64,000 nucleotides of DNA from the NCBI RefSeq assembly GCF_024195295.1, contig NZ_JAMFTH010000005.1, positions 62,001-126,000 on the forward strand. The letters are read 5' to 3'. Position numbers and translations under genes: made by a program. The notes under the pieces were generated by a model, which saw only the letters and a list, made by a program, of their open reading frames with translations, was not told the origin of the DNA and did not search any database. Below are positions 24,561 through 33,515 of the stretch, piece by piece. The stretch is from Gilvimarinus xylanilyticus. Lineage in GTDB: Bacteria > Pseudomonadota > Gammaproteobacteria > Pseudomonadales > Cellvibrionaceae. Position 1 is the stretch's first letter. The number at the start of each line of letters is the position of its first letter.

Positions 24561-25250
24561 TTACTCGGGCAGGTAGCGGGGCATCAGGCGGTTAAGCACT
24601 TCGGCAATATAGCCTAAAAACAAGGTGCCCATGCTGGAGCGGTAGTATTTGGGATCGCGGTTGCCAATAGCCAGCAAACCAAAGGTGCGCCCGTGTACCA
24701 GAGGTACAACTGCGGCCGAACCAATCTCGGAGGCGACATCGCCAAAGATGTAACGGCACTCGGCGTCATTTAAGTGGCCGCAAAACGCCCGATTGTCGCG
24801 TATCAACGCGCCAATATGTTCGCGCGCCTGGCTCAGGTTAACCACTTTGGCCTGGGAGCCGCCCAGGGTATCGGCCGAGCCAAACAAAATGGTGCGGGTG
24901 TAGTGAATATTAAACTCTTTATCAAAGCTGTGGTGCAACGCGTCGATAATATCGCCCAGGTCATCCCCATCCAGTAACTCCAACACCAGGCGTTTGGTTT
25001 TATCAAACAGCCGGTCATTGTCGCGGGCGTTGTCTAGCAGCTGGCTGAGGCGATGGCGCATATCCATATTGCGATCGCGCAGCACCGACACCTGACGCTC
25101 CACCAGGGACACGGCGCTGCCACTGTCGTGGGGCAGCTCCAGCTCGGCCAACAGCGCCGGGTGTTCGTTAAAAAAGCCCGGATGGGCTGAGAGATAACGC
25201 GCTACATCGGTAGCGCTAAGGGCACTGTCCTGTTCGGTGGTGTCGGTCAT
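24561..25250 (-). CDS. DUF484 family protein
   Basis: 229 residues, recognised by position and sequence. The N-terminal helical part has VARYLSAHPGFFNEHPALLAELELPH and SLVERQVSVLRDRNMDMRHRLSQLLDNARDNDRLF. The C-terminal GAF-like fold ends with SAAVVPLVHGRTFGLLAIGNRDPKYYRSSMGTLFLGYIAEVLNRLMPRYL. The biochemical role is unknown; the conserved dapF-DUF484-xerC order suggests a link to division or recombination, but this is inference. It lies 6 nt after dapF and is probably co-transcribed. Confidence 0.9.
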   Translation of the reverse strand: MTDTTEQDSALSATDVARYLSAHPGFFNEHPALLAELELPHDSGSAVSLVERQVSVLRDRNMDMRHRLSQLLDNARDNDRLFDKTKRLVLELLDGDDLGDIIDALHHSFDKEFNIHYTRTILFGSADTLGGSQAKVVNLSQAREHIGALIRDNRAFCGHLNDAECRYIFGDVASEIGSAAVVPLVHGRTFGLLAIGNRDPKYYRSSMGTLFLGYIAEVLNRLMPRYLPE

Positions 25251-25256
25251 ATTAGC

Positions 25257-26087
25257 CTAAAGTCTGACTTGTCCGTGAAATACATTGGTGGCGGGGCCTT
25301 TCATCAACACCGGCTCGCCCGGTCCGGCCCATTCTATGCTGAGGCGCCCGCCGGGCAGCGCAACTATAACTCGCTCGTCCAGCAAGCCCTGCAATCGCCC
25401 CGCAACCACCGCCGCGCAGGCACCAGTGCCGCAGGCGAGGGTTTCTCCGGCGCCGCGCTCGTAGACCCGCAGGCGTATCTCGCCGGGGTTAACCACCTGC
25501 ATAAAACCGGCATTAACCCGTGCGCTAAAACGCGGGTGCGATTCGATTTGCGGCCCCAGGGTATGCACATCGGCGGTATCGACATTGTCCACCCGGGTCA
25601 CGGCGTGGGGATTACCCATGGAGACGGCGCCGATTTGAATCGCGCCGCCTGCCAGTTCAAGATCATATTGGACCGCTTGCGCCGGAGCGTCAAAAGGAAT
25701 AGCGGCGGGCTCTAATACCGGCACCCCCATATCCACGGTCACTTCATCGTCATCGTGCACACTTAGGGTCATCAGGCCGCTGGCGGTTTCAACTCTTATA
25801 CGGCTTTTGCCGGTCAGACGACGATCGCGCACAAAGCGGGCAAAACAGCGGGCACCATTGCCGCAGTTTTCGACCTCGCCGCCGTCGGCGTTAAAAATAC
25901 GATAGCGAAAGTCCACATCCGGATCATTGGGCCCTTCCACCAGCAATACCTGGTCGCAGCCAATACCAAAATGGCGGTCCGAGAGCTTGCGCACTTTTTC
26001 CGGGGTCAGCTTGATTTTCTGGCTGATGCCGTCAATGACAACAAAATCGTTGCCCAGGCCGTGCATTTTGGTGAAGCGCAATCGCAT
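25257..26087 (-). CDS. dapF: Diaminopimelate epimerase
   Basis: 276-residue cytoplasmic PLP-independent racemase that converts LL- to meso-diaminopimelate, the precursor of lysine and of peptidoglycan cross-links. Two catalytic cysteines are visible, in [14 protein letters not shown] and [32 protein letters not shown] is the usual N-terminus, and length is normal. First gene of the dapF-DUF484-xerC unit. Upstream is a 260-bp gap with an array of hairpins, beyond which lies lysA, the next enzyme of the pathway. Confidence 0.97.
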   Translation of the reverse strand: MRLRFTKMHGLGNDFVVIDGISQKIKLTPEKVRKLSDRHFGIGCDQVLLVEGPNDPDVDFRYRIFNADGGEVENCGNGARCFARFVRDRRLTGKSRIRVETASGLMTLSVHDDDEVTVDMGVPVLEPAAIPFDAPAQAVQYDLELAGGAIQIGAVSMGNPHAVTRVDNVDTADVHTLGPQIESHPRFSARVNAGFMQVVNPGEIRLRVYERGAGETLACGTGACAAVVAGRLQGLLDERVIVALPGGRLSIEWAGPGEPVLMKGPATNVFHGQVRL

Positions 26088-26119
26088 AGTTTCATCCGGT
26101 TAGTGTGCTTTTAGCCAGC

Positions 26120-26271
26120 GATTAACCCGGCCTTTCACCGGCGGGGTTAATCATGCGGCACATTTTTGGTGCCGCCATCGGCGTTAGCCGATGCGAGCCT
26201 ATAAAATCCAGTAGGGTCGCGCAACTAGACCAGCGCGCGACTGTGCCAACGGCCGCTACGCCAGATTTTAT
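26120..26271 (-). other. Four consecutive hairpins between lysA and dapF
   Basis: Perfect or near-perfect stems lie almost end to end: GATTAACCC/GGGTTAATC (26120-26152), GCGGCAC/GTGCCGC (26155-26175), CATCGGC/GCCGATG with a GTTA loop (26176-26193), and a longer imperfect one bounded by ATAAAATC/GATTTTAT (26201-26271). No ORF fits. It could be a structured dapF leader, a terminator array for lysA, or the remnant of a palindromic repeat element. Confidence 0.5.
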
Positions 26272-26347
26272 GGGCGGTATTCAAAACAGATATGGACAAC
26301 CTTTTTTGAATATATGGCCGACAGTATCCCACTTGTTGCGAGTTCTG

Positions 26348-27595
26348 TCAGTGCTCAATCACATGCTCGCCGCGAATCAGATCGACGAAATTTTCGCGCT
26401 CGCGAATCACATACACCTGGTCCCCATCCACCAGCAGCTCGCAGGCCCGGGGACGGGTATTGTAGTTAGAGGCCATGGTAAAACCGTAGGCCCCGGCGGA
26501 CATGACGGCCAAATGGTCCCCCGGCTCCAGTGCCAACTCGCGATCCTTACCCAAAAAGTCGCCGGTCTCGCACACAGGGCCCACCAAATCCCAGCGCTTA
26601 GTTGCGCCGCGACGCTCTTTCAGCGGGCGTATATCCTGCCACGCCTGATACAGGGCCGGACGGATATTGTCGTTCATGGCGGCATCGATAATGGCGAAGT
26701 TGTGCTCCTCGGTGGGCTTTAAATACAGCACCTTGGTGAGCAACACACCGGCGTTCGCCGCGATAGAGCGACCGGGCTCAAACATCAGCGCCAGCTTGCG
26801 CTCACCCAGCTTTTGTTTAATGGCGTCCATGTAGTCGGCCACCGCAGGGGGCTGCTCATCGCGATAGGTCACCCCCAAACCGCCACCCAAATCCAAGTGG
26901 CTAATATGAATTCCCTCGTCCGCCAGGCCATCTACCAACACCAGCAGGCGATCCAGGGCATCCAAAAACGGTTCCAGCTCAGTCAGCTGCGAGCCGATGT
27001 GACAGTCCACACCCTGAACATCGATGTTGGGCAACTCGGCGGCGCGGCGATACACTTCGGGGGCACGGGTAATATCAATGCCAAACTTGTTCTCTTTTAA
27101 GCCCGTGGAAATATAGGGGTGGGTTTTGGCATCCACATCCGGGTTGACCCGCAGCGATACCCGCGCGGTCAGCCCCTGCTCGACGGCCACCTGACTGAGC
27201 AGCTCCAGCTCGGGCTCAGATTCAACGTTAAAACAGTGAATCCCCATCTGCAGCGCCTTAGCCATTTCCGCTGCGGTTTTACCCACCCCGGAAAACACAA
27301 TCCGCTTGGGATCGCCACCGGCGGTCAGTACCCGCTCCATTTCACCGCCCGAGACGATATCGAACCCCGCCCCCAGGCGCGCCAACAGATTGAGCAAGGC
27401 AATATTGGAATTGGCCTTTACCGCATAGCAAATCATGCCCGGATGCTGGCCCAGCGCTTGGGCGTAAGCCAGATAGTGTTGGGTAAAAGCGGCGCGGCTG
27501 TATACGTAGGCCGGCGTACCATACTGCGCGGCAATATCGCTCAGGCGAACGTCTTCAACGTACAGCTCACCACTGCGCTGGGTAAAAAAGGACAT
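26348..27595 (-). CDS. lysA: Diaminopimelate decarboxylase
   Basis: 415-residue PLP enzyme converting meso-diaminopimelate to L-lysine, cytoplasmic. The PLP lysine is in ICYAVKANSN; HIGSQ and HLDLGGGLGVTY are further fold-type III signatures, and VGPVCETGDFLGKDR carries the conserved active-site Cys/Glu. The ATG at 27595 (MSFFTQRSGELYVEDV) is preferred over an ATG at 27685, since that would add 30 residues unlike the family and run through the lptM gene. It lies 10 nt after lptM, forming an operon. Confidence 0.96.
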   Translation of the reverse strand: MSFFTQRSGELYVEDVRLSDIAAQYGTPAYVYSRAAFTQHYLAYAQALGQHPGMICYAVKANSNIALLNLLARLGAGFDIVSGGEMERVLTAGGDPKRIVFSGVGKTAAEMAKALQMGIHCFNVESEPELELLSQVAVEQGLTARVSLRVNPDVDAKTHPYISTGLKENKFGIDITRAPEVYRRAAELPNIDVQGVDCHIGSQLTELEPFLDALDRLLVLVDGLADEGIHISHLDLGGGLGVTYRDEQPPAVADYMDAIKQKLGERKLALMFEPGRSIAANAGVLLTKVLYLKPTEEHNFAIIDAAMNDNIRPALYQAWQDIRPLKERRGATKRWDLVGPVCETGDFLGKDRELALEPGDHLAVMSAGAYGFTMASNYNTRPRACELLVDGDQVYVIRERENFVDLIRGEHVIEH

Positions 27596-27605
27596 ACAAA
27601 TCTCA

Positions 27606-27731
27606 CTATTCGGCAGAATCCGACTCGCTGGAGGCGGGTTCTTCGGCGGGTAAATACAGCGGGCCAGTCTGGCCGCAACCGGCACACAGGCATAAAAGGA
27701 TTAAGCTGATTGTCAGGGGTAGTCGGCGCAT
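27606..27731 (-). CDS. lptM: Small LptM/YifL-family lipoprotein
   Basis: 41-residue lipoprotein. The signal MRRLPLTISLILLCLCAGC ends in a lipobox (Cys19), followed at once by GQTGPLYLP, the hallmark of the LptM (YifL) family. In E. coli LptM assists maturation of the LptDE outer-membrane LPS translocon. The gene lies just upstream of lysA, the usual genomic position. The ATG at 27731 is used because an upstream extension would destroy the signal peptide. Confidence 0.9.
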   Translation of the reverse strand: MRRLPLTISLILLCLCAGCGQTGPLYLPAEEPASSESDSAE

Positions 27732-27766
27732 AACTTGGGCTTCGGCAGTATTTAAACAAAGGGCGC

Positions 27767-27795
27767 AGTATAGCGCTGTGCGGAGTAAGGAACAA
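27767..27795 (-). promoter_or_regulatory. Sigma70-type promoter of lptM-lysA
   Basis: On the minus strand TTGTTC (27795-27790), 17 nt, TATACT (27772-27767), about 35 nt upstream of the lptM ATG. Good consensus and correct placement. Confidence 0.6.
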
Positions 27796-27865
27796 TTGCG
27801 GGGCTTGACGAGGGCTGCGCGCCAAGGGCACAATTGTAACCGGTTTCATTTGGTTGAGTGAGCGA

Positions 27866-27978
27866 CCTACTGAACCCTCTCCGGTAGGCGTGCCTATGCA
27901 CATCTACCAGGCTGAACTAAGCCGCATGAGAAATGCGTTTACGCATAGTTTTCGGGTGCCTTTGGGCACCCTTTTTTA
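27866..27978 (+). ncRNA. Candidate structured RNA or attenuator ending in a terminator
   Basis: Compact array of hairpins reading rightward: GGTAG-GTGC-CTAT-GCAC-CTACC (27883-27908), GGCT/AGCC (27910-27923), ATGCG-TTTA-CGCAT (27933-27946), then an intrinsic terminator (27954-27978). CCTAC (27866-27870) can pair instead with GTAGG (27884-27888), competing with the first hairpin, so a switch between two folds is possible. No ORF with a ribosome site is present. The ABC exporter operon begins 128 nt downstream, so this may be its attenuating leader, or an independent small RNA. No convincing promoter was found for it. Confidence 0.4.
27954..27978 (+). terminator. Intrinsic terminator upstream of the ABC exporter operon
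   Basis: GGGTGCC (27954-27960) pairs with GGCACCC (27965-27971) around TTTG, followed by six T. No protein gene ends before it on this strand, which is why a non-coding transcript is proposed. Confidence 0.85.
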
Positions 27979-28105
27979 TGTCTGCCGCTAAATTTTAGTG
28001 CTGTGCTAATACTTTCTTTGCACTTCCTTTCTTGCTATAACCCGCCCTTGGTCGTTAGATGTATAGTCGACAATAATCTTAAAAACCGTCGGCAAAGGAC
28101 ACCGT

Positions 28106-28807
28106 GTGACACAAACCATTATCGAACTGGACAACCTGCGCAAGGACTATCGCAGCGGCGACATCACCGTGGCGGCGCTGCAGGGCGTAAGCCAGAGCAT
28201 TACCGAGAACGAGTTTATCGCCATCATGGGGCCGTCCGGCTCGGGTAAATCCACCCTAATGAATATTTTAGGCTGCTTGGATCAACCCACCGGCGGGCGC
28301 TTTTACCTGGGTGGGCGCGAAGTCAGCGCCATGAGTGACGACGAGTTGGCCGCGGTGCGCAACCGCGATATCGGTTTTGTGTTTCAATCTTTCCACCTGC
28401 TGCCGCGTTTAAATATTGTGCGCAATGTCATGCTGCCTTTGCGCTACAGTGATATCGACCCCGCCGAGGCCCGCGCGCGCGCCGAACAAATGCTGGCGCG
28501 GGTCAACCTCGAACACCGCCTAGAGCATGTGCCCAACGAATTATCCGGCGGCCAGCGTCAACGCGTGGCCATTGCCCGCGCGCTGGTCAACCGCCCCAAA
28601 ATTATTTTTGCCGACGAGCCCACGGGAAACCTCGACAGTAAAACGTCAGTGGAAATTATGGAGCTGTTTTCCGAATTACACCGCGCCGGACAGACCATTA
28701 TTCTGGTCACCCACGAGCCGGAAATTGCCGAATACGCGCAAAAAGTGATTCATATGCGCGATGGAAAAATAGAAAAGGTAGAGCACAATGCGTCTGTGGT
28801 TCGCTAG
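28106..28807 (+). CDS. MacB/LolD-type ABC transporter ATPase
   Basis: 233-residue ATPase subunit. Walker A GPSGSGKS (about 42-49), Q-loop in [14 protein letters not shown], signature [17 protein letters not shown] (about 144-158), Walker [13 protein letters not shown] and H-loop VTHEP are all intact. [20 protein letters not shown] is typical of the MacB/LolD class, which powers mechanotransmission rather than import. The start is GTG at 28106 with AAAGGA upstream. The next gene overlaps it by 20 nt. First gene of a five-gene exporter operon. Confidence 0.93.
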   Translation: MTQTIIELDNLRKDYRSGDITVAALQGVSQSITENEFIAIMGPSGSGKSTLMNILGCLDQPTGGRFYLGGREVSAMSDDELAAVRNRDIGFVFQSFHLLPRLNIVRNVMLPLRYSDIDPAEARARAEQMLARVNLEHRLEHVPNELSGGQRQRVAIARALVNRPKIIFADEPTGNLDSKTSVEIMELFSELHRAGQTIILVTHEPEIAEYAQKVIHMRDGKIEKVEHNASVVR

Positions 28808-29738
28808 CCTCAGTTTACTCTGGTGCGCGAGCGCCTGCGGCGAGAACCTGTTGCTTAGCGGCGAAGTGGCGGCGCGCAACTCGCAAATTTTTGTCGCCCC
28901 CGAAGCGGACAGCTGGATGGTACAAGTGGCCTGGATGGTTGAAGAGGGCACCAAGGTCTCTCCCGGCGACCCGGTGGTGCAATACGACACCGCCAATATC
29001 GCCGCCAACTTGGAACAGCTAGAGGCCGAGCTGCGGCGGGTTAAGTCCGAAAGCAAACGCAACACTCTGGTGGAAGATTTGGCGCTGCGCGAAGCCCAAC
29101 ACACCTACGAGGTGGCGCAGCTGAATTTGCAAAAAGCCAAACTGGATGCCGGCATTCCCCGCGAGCTGCTCAGCCAATTGCAATACGAACAATATCAGCT
29201 GGCGCTTACCCGTGCCCAGGGCGATGCCATTGAGGCGCAAAAAGCACTAGAAGTAAAACGCCAGGATGTAACCGCAGAAAAGAAACGCAACCAGGTGGAA
29301 ATTGCCGGAGCACAGAACGAGCTGGAGCGCGTACAAGTGATGCTGGACAACATGACCCAGCACACCCAACAGGCCGGCACCGCCATGTACGTCGATCACC
29401 CCTGGACCCGCCAGAAAATTCGTGAAGGCGACAGCGTGCAGCGCGGTTTCAGTGTACTGGAAATCCCCTCTACCGATGATCTGCACGTAAAAGCCTGGCT
29501 GAACGAAGTGGACATTGCGCGCCTGCAAGAAGGGCAGACCGTGAATATTACCTTTGATGCCATACCCAGCCTGAGCATGAGCGGCCAGGTCGAACGGATC
29601 GGCAACCAGGCCGAACCCAAACAGCACTGGGGCGACTCGGGGTATATCAATGTCAGCATTCGTTTTCACAACGAGCCCAACCAACCTCTGTTACCCGGTA
29701 TGAGTGTGATGGTAGAAGTCGCGGAGGCATCGCCATGA
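28788..29738 (+). CDS. HlyD-like periplasmic adaptor, first of three
   Basis: 316 residues. A short signal with Cys ([15 protein letters not shown]) suggests export, possibly as a lipoprotein. It has split lipoyl halves ([20 protein letters not shown] near 50 and [19 protein letters not shown] near 205), a coiled-coil hairpin between them, and a beta-barrel segment ([29 protein letters not shown]). It ends at [12 protein letters not shown] and appears to lack the membrane-proximal domain seen in the next two genes. Adaptors of this kind link an inner-membrane MacB permease to a TolC channel. It overlaps both neighbours. Confidence 0.8.
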   Translation: MRLWFASLSLLWCASACGENLLLSGEVAARNSQIFVAPEADSWMVQVAWMVEEGTKVSPGDPVVQYDTANIAANLEQLEAELRRVKSESKRNTLVEDLALREAQHTYEVAQLNLQKAKLDAGIPRELLSQLQYEQYQLALTRAQGDAIEAQKALEVKRQDVTAEKKRNQVEIAGAQNELERVQVMLDNMTQHTQQAGTAMYVDHPWTRQKIREGDSVQRGFSVLEIPSTDDLHVKAWLNEVDIARLQEGQTVNITFDAIPSLSMSGQVERIGNQAEPKQHWGDSGYINVSIRFHNEPNQPLLPGMSVMVEVAEASP

Positions 29739-30901
29739 AACAGTTATTGGCCACCGCTATTGTCGCATTGGGCTTGGTCGCTTGCGGCGGCGAAGAGCAA
29801 AATCTGCTGACAGTGCAAACCAGCGAGTTGCCCCTGGCGATTCGCACCACCGGCGAGCTGACCAGTGCCCGCACCGTCGAACTGGGGCCGCCTACGGTTA
29901 AATACAGCTGGCAACAAAAATTGTCCTGGCTGATCCCCGAGGGTACCTGGGTTGAGCAGGGCCAGAAGGTAATGGCCTTTGATGCCCAGCAACAATACGC
30001 CCGCCTGCGCGATTTACAGAATAATCTGGCCACCGAGCGCCAGCGTTTGCAAAGCCAGGCACTGGACACCGAGCAACAAACCGAGCAGTTAGAGCTGGAT
30101 TTAGCCGAGGCCAAAATGGAGCTGGACAAAGCCACTTTAAAATCCAGCAATGTGGACGACTTAATGGCGCGCCTGGAGGTGGAAAAATTAAAGCTCGACC
30201 GTCAGATTGCGGAAAAGAACCACCAGATGGCTCAGGTGCGCAAAACCAGCCAAATTGCGCAGATGCAAGTGGACAGGGAAATTACCCAGGCCGAAGTTGA
30301 ACGCCTAAGCGCCGAAGTACAAGAACAACAAAACGCCATAGCGGCCATGGAAGTCAAAGCGCCGCGCGCGGGCATTGTCGTGTATGTGCCCAACAACGAC
30401 GGCAATAAACCCGCCGAGGGCGATCAGTTCTCGCTGATCCAAAAGGTCGTCGAAATACCCGATCTGGACAGCTTGATTATTGAAACCACCGTAGACGAGC
30501 AAATCGCCTACAAGGTAAAAGTGGGTGACCGGGTCGAGATTCGCCTGGACGCTATACCCGAGCGCACCTTTAGCGGCCAGGTAGAGTCGATGGGGCGCAT
30601 CGTGCGTTTAAAATCCCGCCGCGAACCCAGTAAAGTGTTCGATGCGGTGGTCTCCATTACCAACCCCGACCCCGAGCTGATGCGCCCCGGCATGGCCGCG
30701 CGCTTGTCGATTATCGAGCGGGTGGCCGATAACGCGGTTGCCATTCCCCAACAGGCCATTTTATACCGCGACAACAAAGCCTATGTGCGCGTAAAAACCC
30801 TAACCGGCGAGCGCGAGCGGGAAATTACCATTGCCGCACGCCAGGGCGGCGAGGCCATTGTGACCGAAGGTCTGGAAGACGGCGACGAGGTGATTTTATG
30901 A
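29735..30901 (+). CDS. HlyD/MacA-like adaptor lipoprotein, second of three
   Basis: 388 residues with lipobox LGLVACGG (Cys17), so probably lipid-anchored in the periplasm. Lipoyl half (LSWLIPEGTWVEQGQKVMAFD), a long coiled-coil hairpin (about 80-200, rich in Glu/Gln/Lys/Leu), the second lipoyl half, a beta-barrel (LIIETTVDEQIAYKVKVGDRVEIRLDAIP) and a membrane-proximal domain (VAIPQQAILYRDNKAYVRV). Complete adaptor architecture. It overlaps its neighbours by 4 nt on both sides, so translation is probably coupled across the operon. Confidence 0.88.
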   Translation: MKQLLATAIVALGLVACGGEEQNLLTVQTSELPLAIRTTGELTSARTVELGPPTVKYSWQQKLSWLIPEGTWVEQGQKVMAFDAQQQYARLRDLQNNLATERQRLQSQALDTEQQTEQLELDLAEAKMELDKATLKSSNVDDLMARLEVEKLKLDRQIAEKNHQMAQVRKTSQIAQMQVDREITQAEVERLSAEVQEQQNAIAAMEVKAPRAGIVVYVPNNDGNKPAEGDQFSLIQKVVEIPDLDSLIIETTVDEQIAYKVKVGDRVEIRLDAIPERTFSGQVESMGRIVRLKSRREPSKVFDAVVSITNPDPELMRPGMAARLSIIERVADNAVAIPQQAILYRDNKAYVRVKTLTGEREREITIAARQGGEAIVTEGLEDGDEVIL

Positions 30902-32103
30902 TACGCCGCCTAAGTACGGCTCTTATCCTAACCGTGTTGCTGGGCGCCGCTGGCTGCTCCGATCAAACCACCCAGTCTCACCCCACCATGCGTATTGACG
31001 CGCGGGATTTTGAATTTTCGGTACCCGCCAAGGGCGAACTAATCTCTGCCGTAGAAACGCCGGTCAACGCCCCCACCGGCAACCGCGGCCGCCTGACCCT
31101 CGCCTGGATGGCTGAGGAAAACAGCCAGGTGAAAGCCGGTGAAGTGGTGGCCCGCTTTGACGGCACCGAGCACAAGCTGGAAAAGCAACGCGCCGAACTG
31201 CAACTGGAAAAAAATGAAATCAGCGAAAATATTACCTCGCGCGAGCTAACCCAAAGTAAGTTTTCTATTCACCAGCAGGCGGGCGAGGTGAAGCAGGAAA
31301 AAGAAATGGTGGAAAAATTCAGCGTGGACGATCTGACAGTTTATTCCAAAAACGAAATCATCGATCAACTGCTGAGCAAAGATTATCTGAGTGCGCAGCA
31401 ACTGTATTTGGCCTGGCGCGAGGTCAGTCAGCTCACCCAGGGCGAAGCCCAATTAGAGCTGCTGAGCCTGGAAGGCAAAACCTACCGCGATTCGATTAAC
31501 CTCAACCGCGAAGCGCTGGAGAACCTAGAGGTCACCGCCCCGGTAGACGGGGTATTCGTACACAGCAAAAACTGGCGCGGCGAAAAAGTCCGCGAGGGCC
31601 AAAGCCTGTGGCCCGGCTCTAAGCTGGGCTATATTCCCAGCCTCACCGAATTGCAAGCCAAGCTTTATGTGCTGGAATCCGAGGCCGCCGGACTGGAGCT
31701 GGGACAAAGTGCGCAGATTCGCCTGGACGCCTACGCCGATCGCCCCATTAAGGGCGAGGTAGTCGGGCTGGCCAATATCGCCGCCCCCCGCGATACCCGC
31801 AGCCCCACCAAGTATTTTGAGGTCACTATTGATCTTGAGGTTTCCGACCCCGCGTTTATGCGCCCGGGGCAAAAGCTGGAGGGGGAAATCCGTGTGGCTC
31901 ATAAACCCCAGGTGATCAGCGTACCCAACCAGGCAGTGTTTAAAGATAAAAGCGTCAGCTGGGTGTATGTTTCCACTGGCAGCGGATTTACCAAACGCGA
32001 GGTCAAAACCGGGTTGCGCAGTCTCACCCAAACCGAGATTACCGAGGGGTTAACAAAGGGTGAGCGAGTGGCTCTGCTAGAGCCCACCGGAGAGGTGCAG
32101 TAA
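30898..32103 (+). CDS. HlyD/MacA-like adaptor lipoprotein, third of three
   Basis: 401 residues, lipobox LLGAAGC (Cys20). It follows the same order as the preceding gene: lipoyl half (LAWMAEENSQVKAGEVVARFD), coiled-coil hairpin (about 85-200), lipoyl half (APVDGVFVHSKNWRGEKVREGQSLWPG), beta-barrel (LQAKLYVLESEAAGLELGQSAQIRLDAY) and membrane-proximal domain (VISVPNQAVFKDKSVSWVYVSTGSGFTKREVKTG). Clearly homologous in layout to the second adaptor but divergent in sequence. It abuts the permease (1-nt TAATG overlap). Confidence 0.88.
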   Translation: MIRRLSTALILTVLLGAAGCSDQTTQSHPTMRIDARDFEFSVPAKGELISAVETPVNAPTGNRGRLTLAWMAEENSQVKAGEVVARFDGTEHKLEKQRAELQLEKNEISENITSRELTQSKFSIHQQAGEVKQEKEMVEKFSVDDLTVYSKNEIIDQLLSKDYLSAQQLYLAWREVSQLTQGEAQLELLSLEGKTYRDSINLNREALENLEVTAPVDGVFVHSKNWRGEKVREGQSLWPGSKLGYIPSLTELQAKLYVLESEAAGLELGQSAQIRLDAYADRPIKGEVVGLANIAAPRDTRSPTKYFEVTIDLEVSDPAFMRPGQKLEGEIRVAHKPQVISVPNQAVFKDKSVSWVYVSTGSGFTKREVKTGLRSLTQTEITEGLTKGERVALLEPTGEVQ

Positions 32104-33338
32104 TGCAGATTAAAACCAGTTTACTCGAAGCGCTGGAACAGCTTTGGTACCACCGCCTGCGTACTTTTTTAACCCTGCTGGGGATGATTTTCGGCGTGGG
32201 CGCAGTTATCGCTATGGTGAGTGTGGGTGAGGGCGCCGAGAAAGAAGCCCTGGCACTGATTGAATCCATGGGGCTGCGCAATGTATTGGTAGAGGAAAAA
32301 GAAGTCTGGGGCGATCGCCTGGAAGAGGTGCGCAAACACTCGGTGGGGCTATCCCTGCACGATGTCGAGGCCAGCATGGAAACCTTACCTTTTGCCACCG
32401 CCTACAGCGCCGCCAAAGAAATTGATACCTATGCGCTCTACAGCCGATACGGCACCGGCGACAGCCAAGTGCTGGGCGTGACCCCCAGTTTATTAGAACT
32501 GGCCAGCCTAAAGATTGAGCACGGCCGCTGGCTTAACCCGGACGACGACCGCTATTATCATCAAGTCGCGGTGATTGGCTCGGCGGTCGCCAATCAATTG
32601 TTCCCGCGCGGCGACGCCGTGGGCCAGCGGATTAAAGTCAACCACCTGTGGCTTGAAGTAGTGGGCGTACTGCAGGGTAAAAACCTGAGCAAAGACAGTT
32701 TTCAGGGCGTGCAGCTGGCGGGCGAAAACAACCGCATTTACATGCCGCTGCAAACCGCCCTTAAACGCTTTGAATTTCGCGATATGGCCTCGGAAATCGA
32801 CCGCTTCCGCTTGCAACTGGAAGACGGCATTGCGCCTCAGGTCGCCGCCGATACTCTGGCCCACCTGCTGGACAGGCGCCACGGCCAGGAAGACGACTAC
32901 ACCATCGTAGTGCCCGCCGAGCTGCTCAACCAACACGAACAAACCCAGCGGATTTTTAATATTATTATGTCCTGCGTCGCCGGTATTTCCCTGCTGGTGG
33001 GCGGTATTGGCATTATGAATATTATGTTAGCCACGGTGCTCGAGCGCACCAACGAGATCGGCCTGCTGCGCGCCGTGGGCGCCACGCAAAAGAACGTGCG
33101 CGATCAGTTTATTGTCGAAAGTGTCACCATTGCCGGTATCGGTGGCCTGTTGGGTATTGTGTTGGGCTTTACCCTGGCCGCCATTATTTCCGCCTTTGCC
33201 GGATGGCCCGTGGCCTGGTCGCTGAATGCGGTGGTGGTGGCGGTCTTTTTCTGTACCGCGACGGGTTTGGTGTTTGGTATCTACCCGGCCATCAAGGCGT
33301 CTAAGCTGGACCCGATTACCGCCCTGCAACACGATTGA
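32103..33338 (+). CDS. MacB/FtsX-type ABC transporter permease
   Basis: 411-residue inner-membrane permease. TM1 near residues 20-42 (LRTFLTLLGMIFGVGAVIAMVSVGEGAEKEALALIESMG, the MacB N-terminal signature), then a large periplasmic domain to about 280, and three C-terminal helices (IMSCVAGISLLVGGIGIMNIMLATVLERTNEIGLLRAVGA, then IAGIGGLLGIVLGFTLAAII and AVVVAVFFCTATGLVFGIYPAIKASKLDPITAL). The FtsX family couples cytoplasmic ATP hydrolysis to periplasmic movement. The substrate could be a drug, peptide or lipoprotein; nothing in the sequence decides. Last gene of the operon. Confidence 0.92.
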   Translation: MQIKTSLLEALEQLWYHRLRTFLTLLGMIFGVGAVIAMVSVGEGAEKEALALIESMGLRNVLVEEKEVWGDRLEEVRKHSVGLSLHDVEASMETLPFATAYSAAKEIDTYALYSRYGTGDSQVLGVTPSLLELASLKIEHGRWLNPDDDRYYHQVAVIGSAVANQLFPRGDAVGQRIKVNHLWLEVVGVLQGKNLSKDSFQGVQLAGENNRIYMPLQTALKRFEFRDMASEIDRFRLQLEDGIAPQVAADTLAHLLDRRHGQEDDYTIVVPAELLNQHEQTQRIFNIIMSCVAGISLLVGGIGIMNIMLATVLERTNEIGLLRAVGATQKNVRDQFIVESVTIAGIGGLLGIVLGFTLAAIISAFAGWPVAWSLNAVVVAVFFCTATGLVFGIYPAIKASKLDPITALQHD

Positions 33339-33406
33339 TTGGACGCTGGACAAGATTGTGCAGATTTTCCCAAGTAATAGGGTAGCCTTTACATTTAGCC
33401 GACCTT

Positions 33407-33431
33407 AACGCTCGCCAAACCGGGCGTTTTA
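33407..33431 (+). terminator. Intrinsic terminator of the ABC exporter operon
   Basis: AACGCTCG (33407-33414) pairs with CGGGCGTT (33421-33428), one G-U pair and a 6-nt loop, followed by TTTT. It lies 69 nt after the permease stop. Confidence 0.6.
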
Positions 33432-33515
33432 CGCTGGTGTTGTTTTTGCTTGGTGTTGTTTTCCCATAGGCTTTAAATGCCTACTGACACGAACAAGCAC
33501 AAGCGAGAAAGGAAT

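Noticed and set aside
26201-26271. Integron attC-like recombination site
   Set aside because: No GTTRRRY/RYYYAAC core sites at the ends and no cassette structure nearby.
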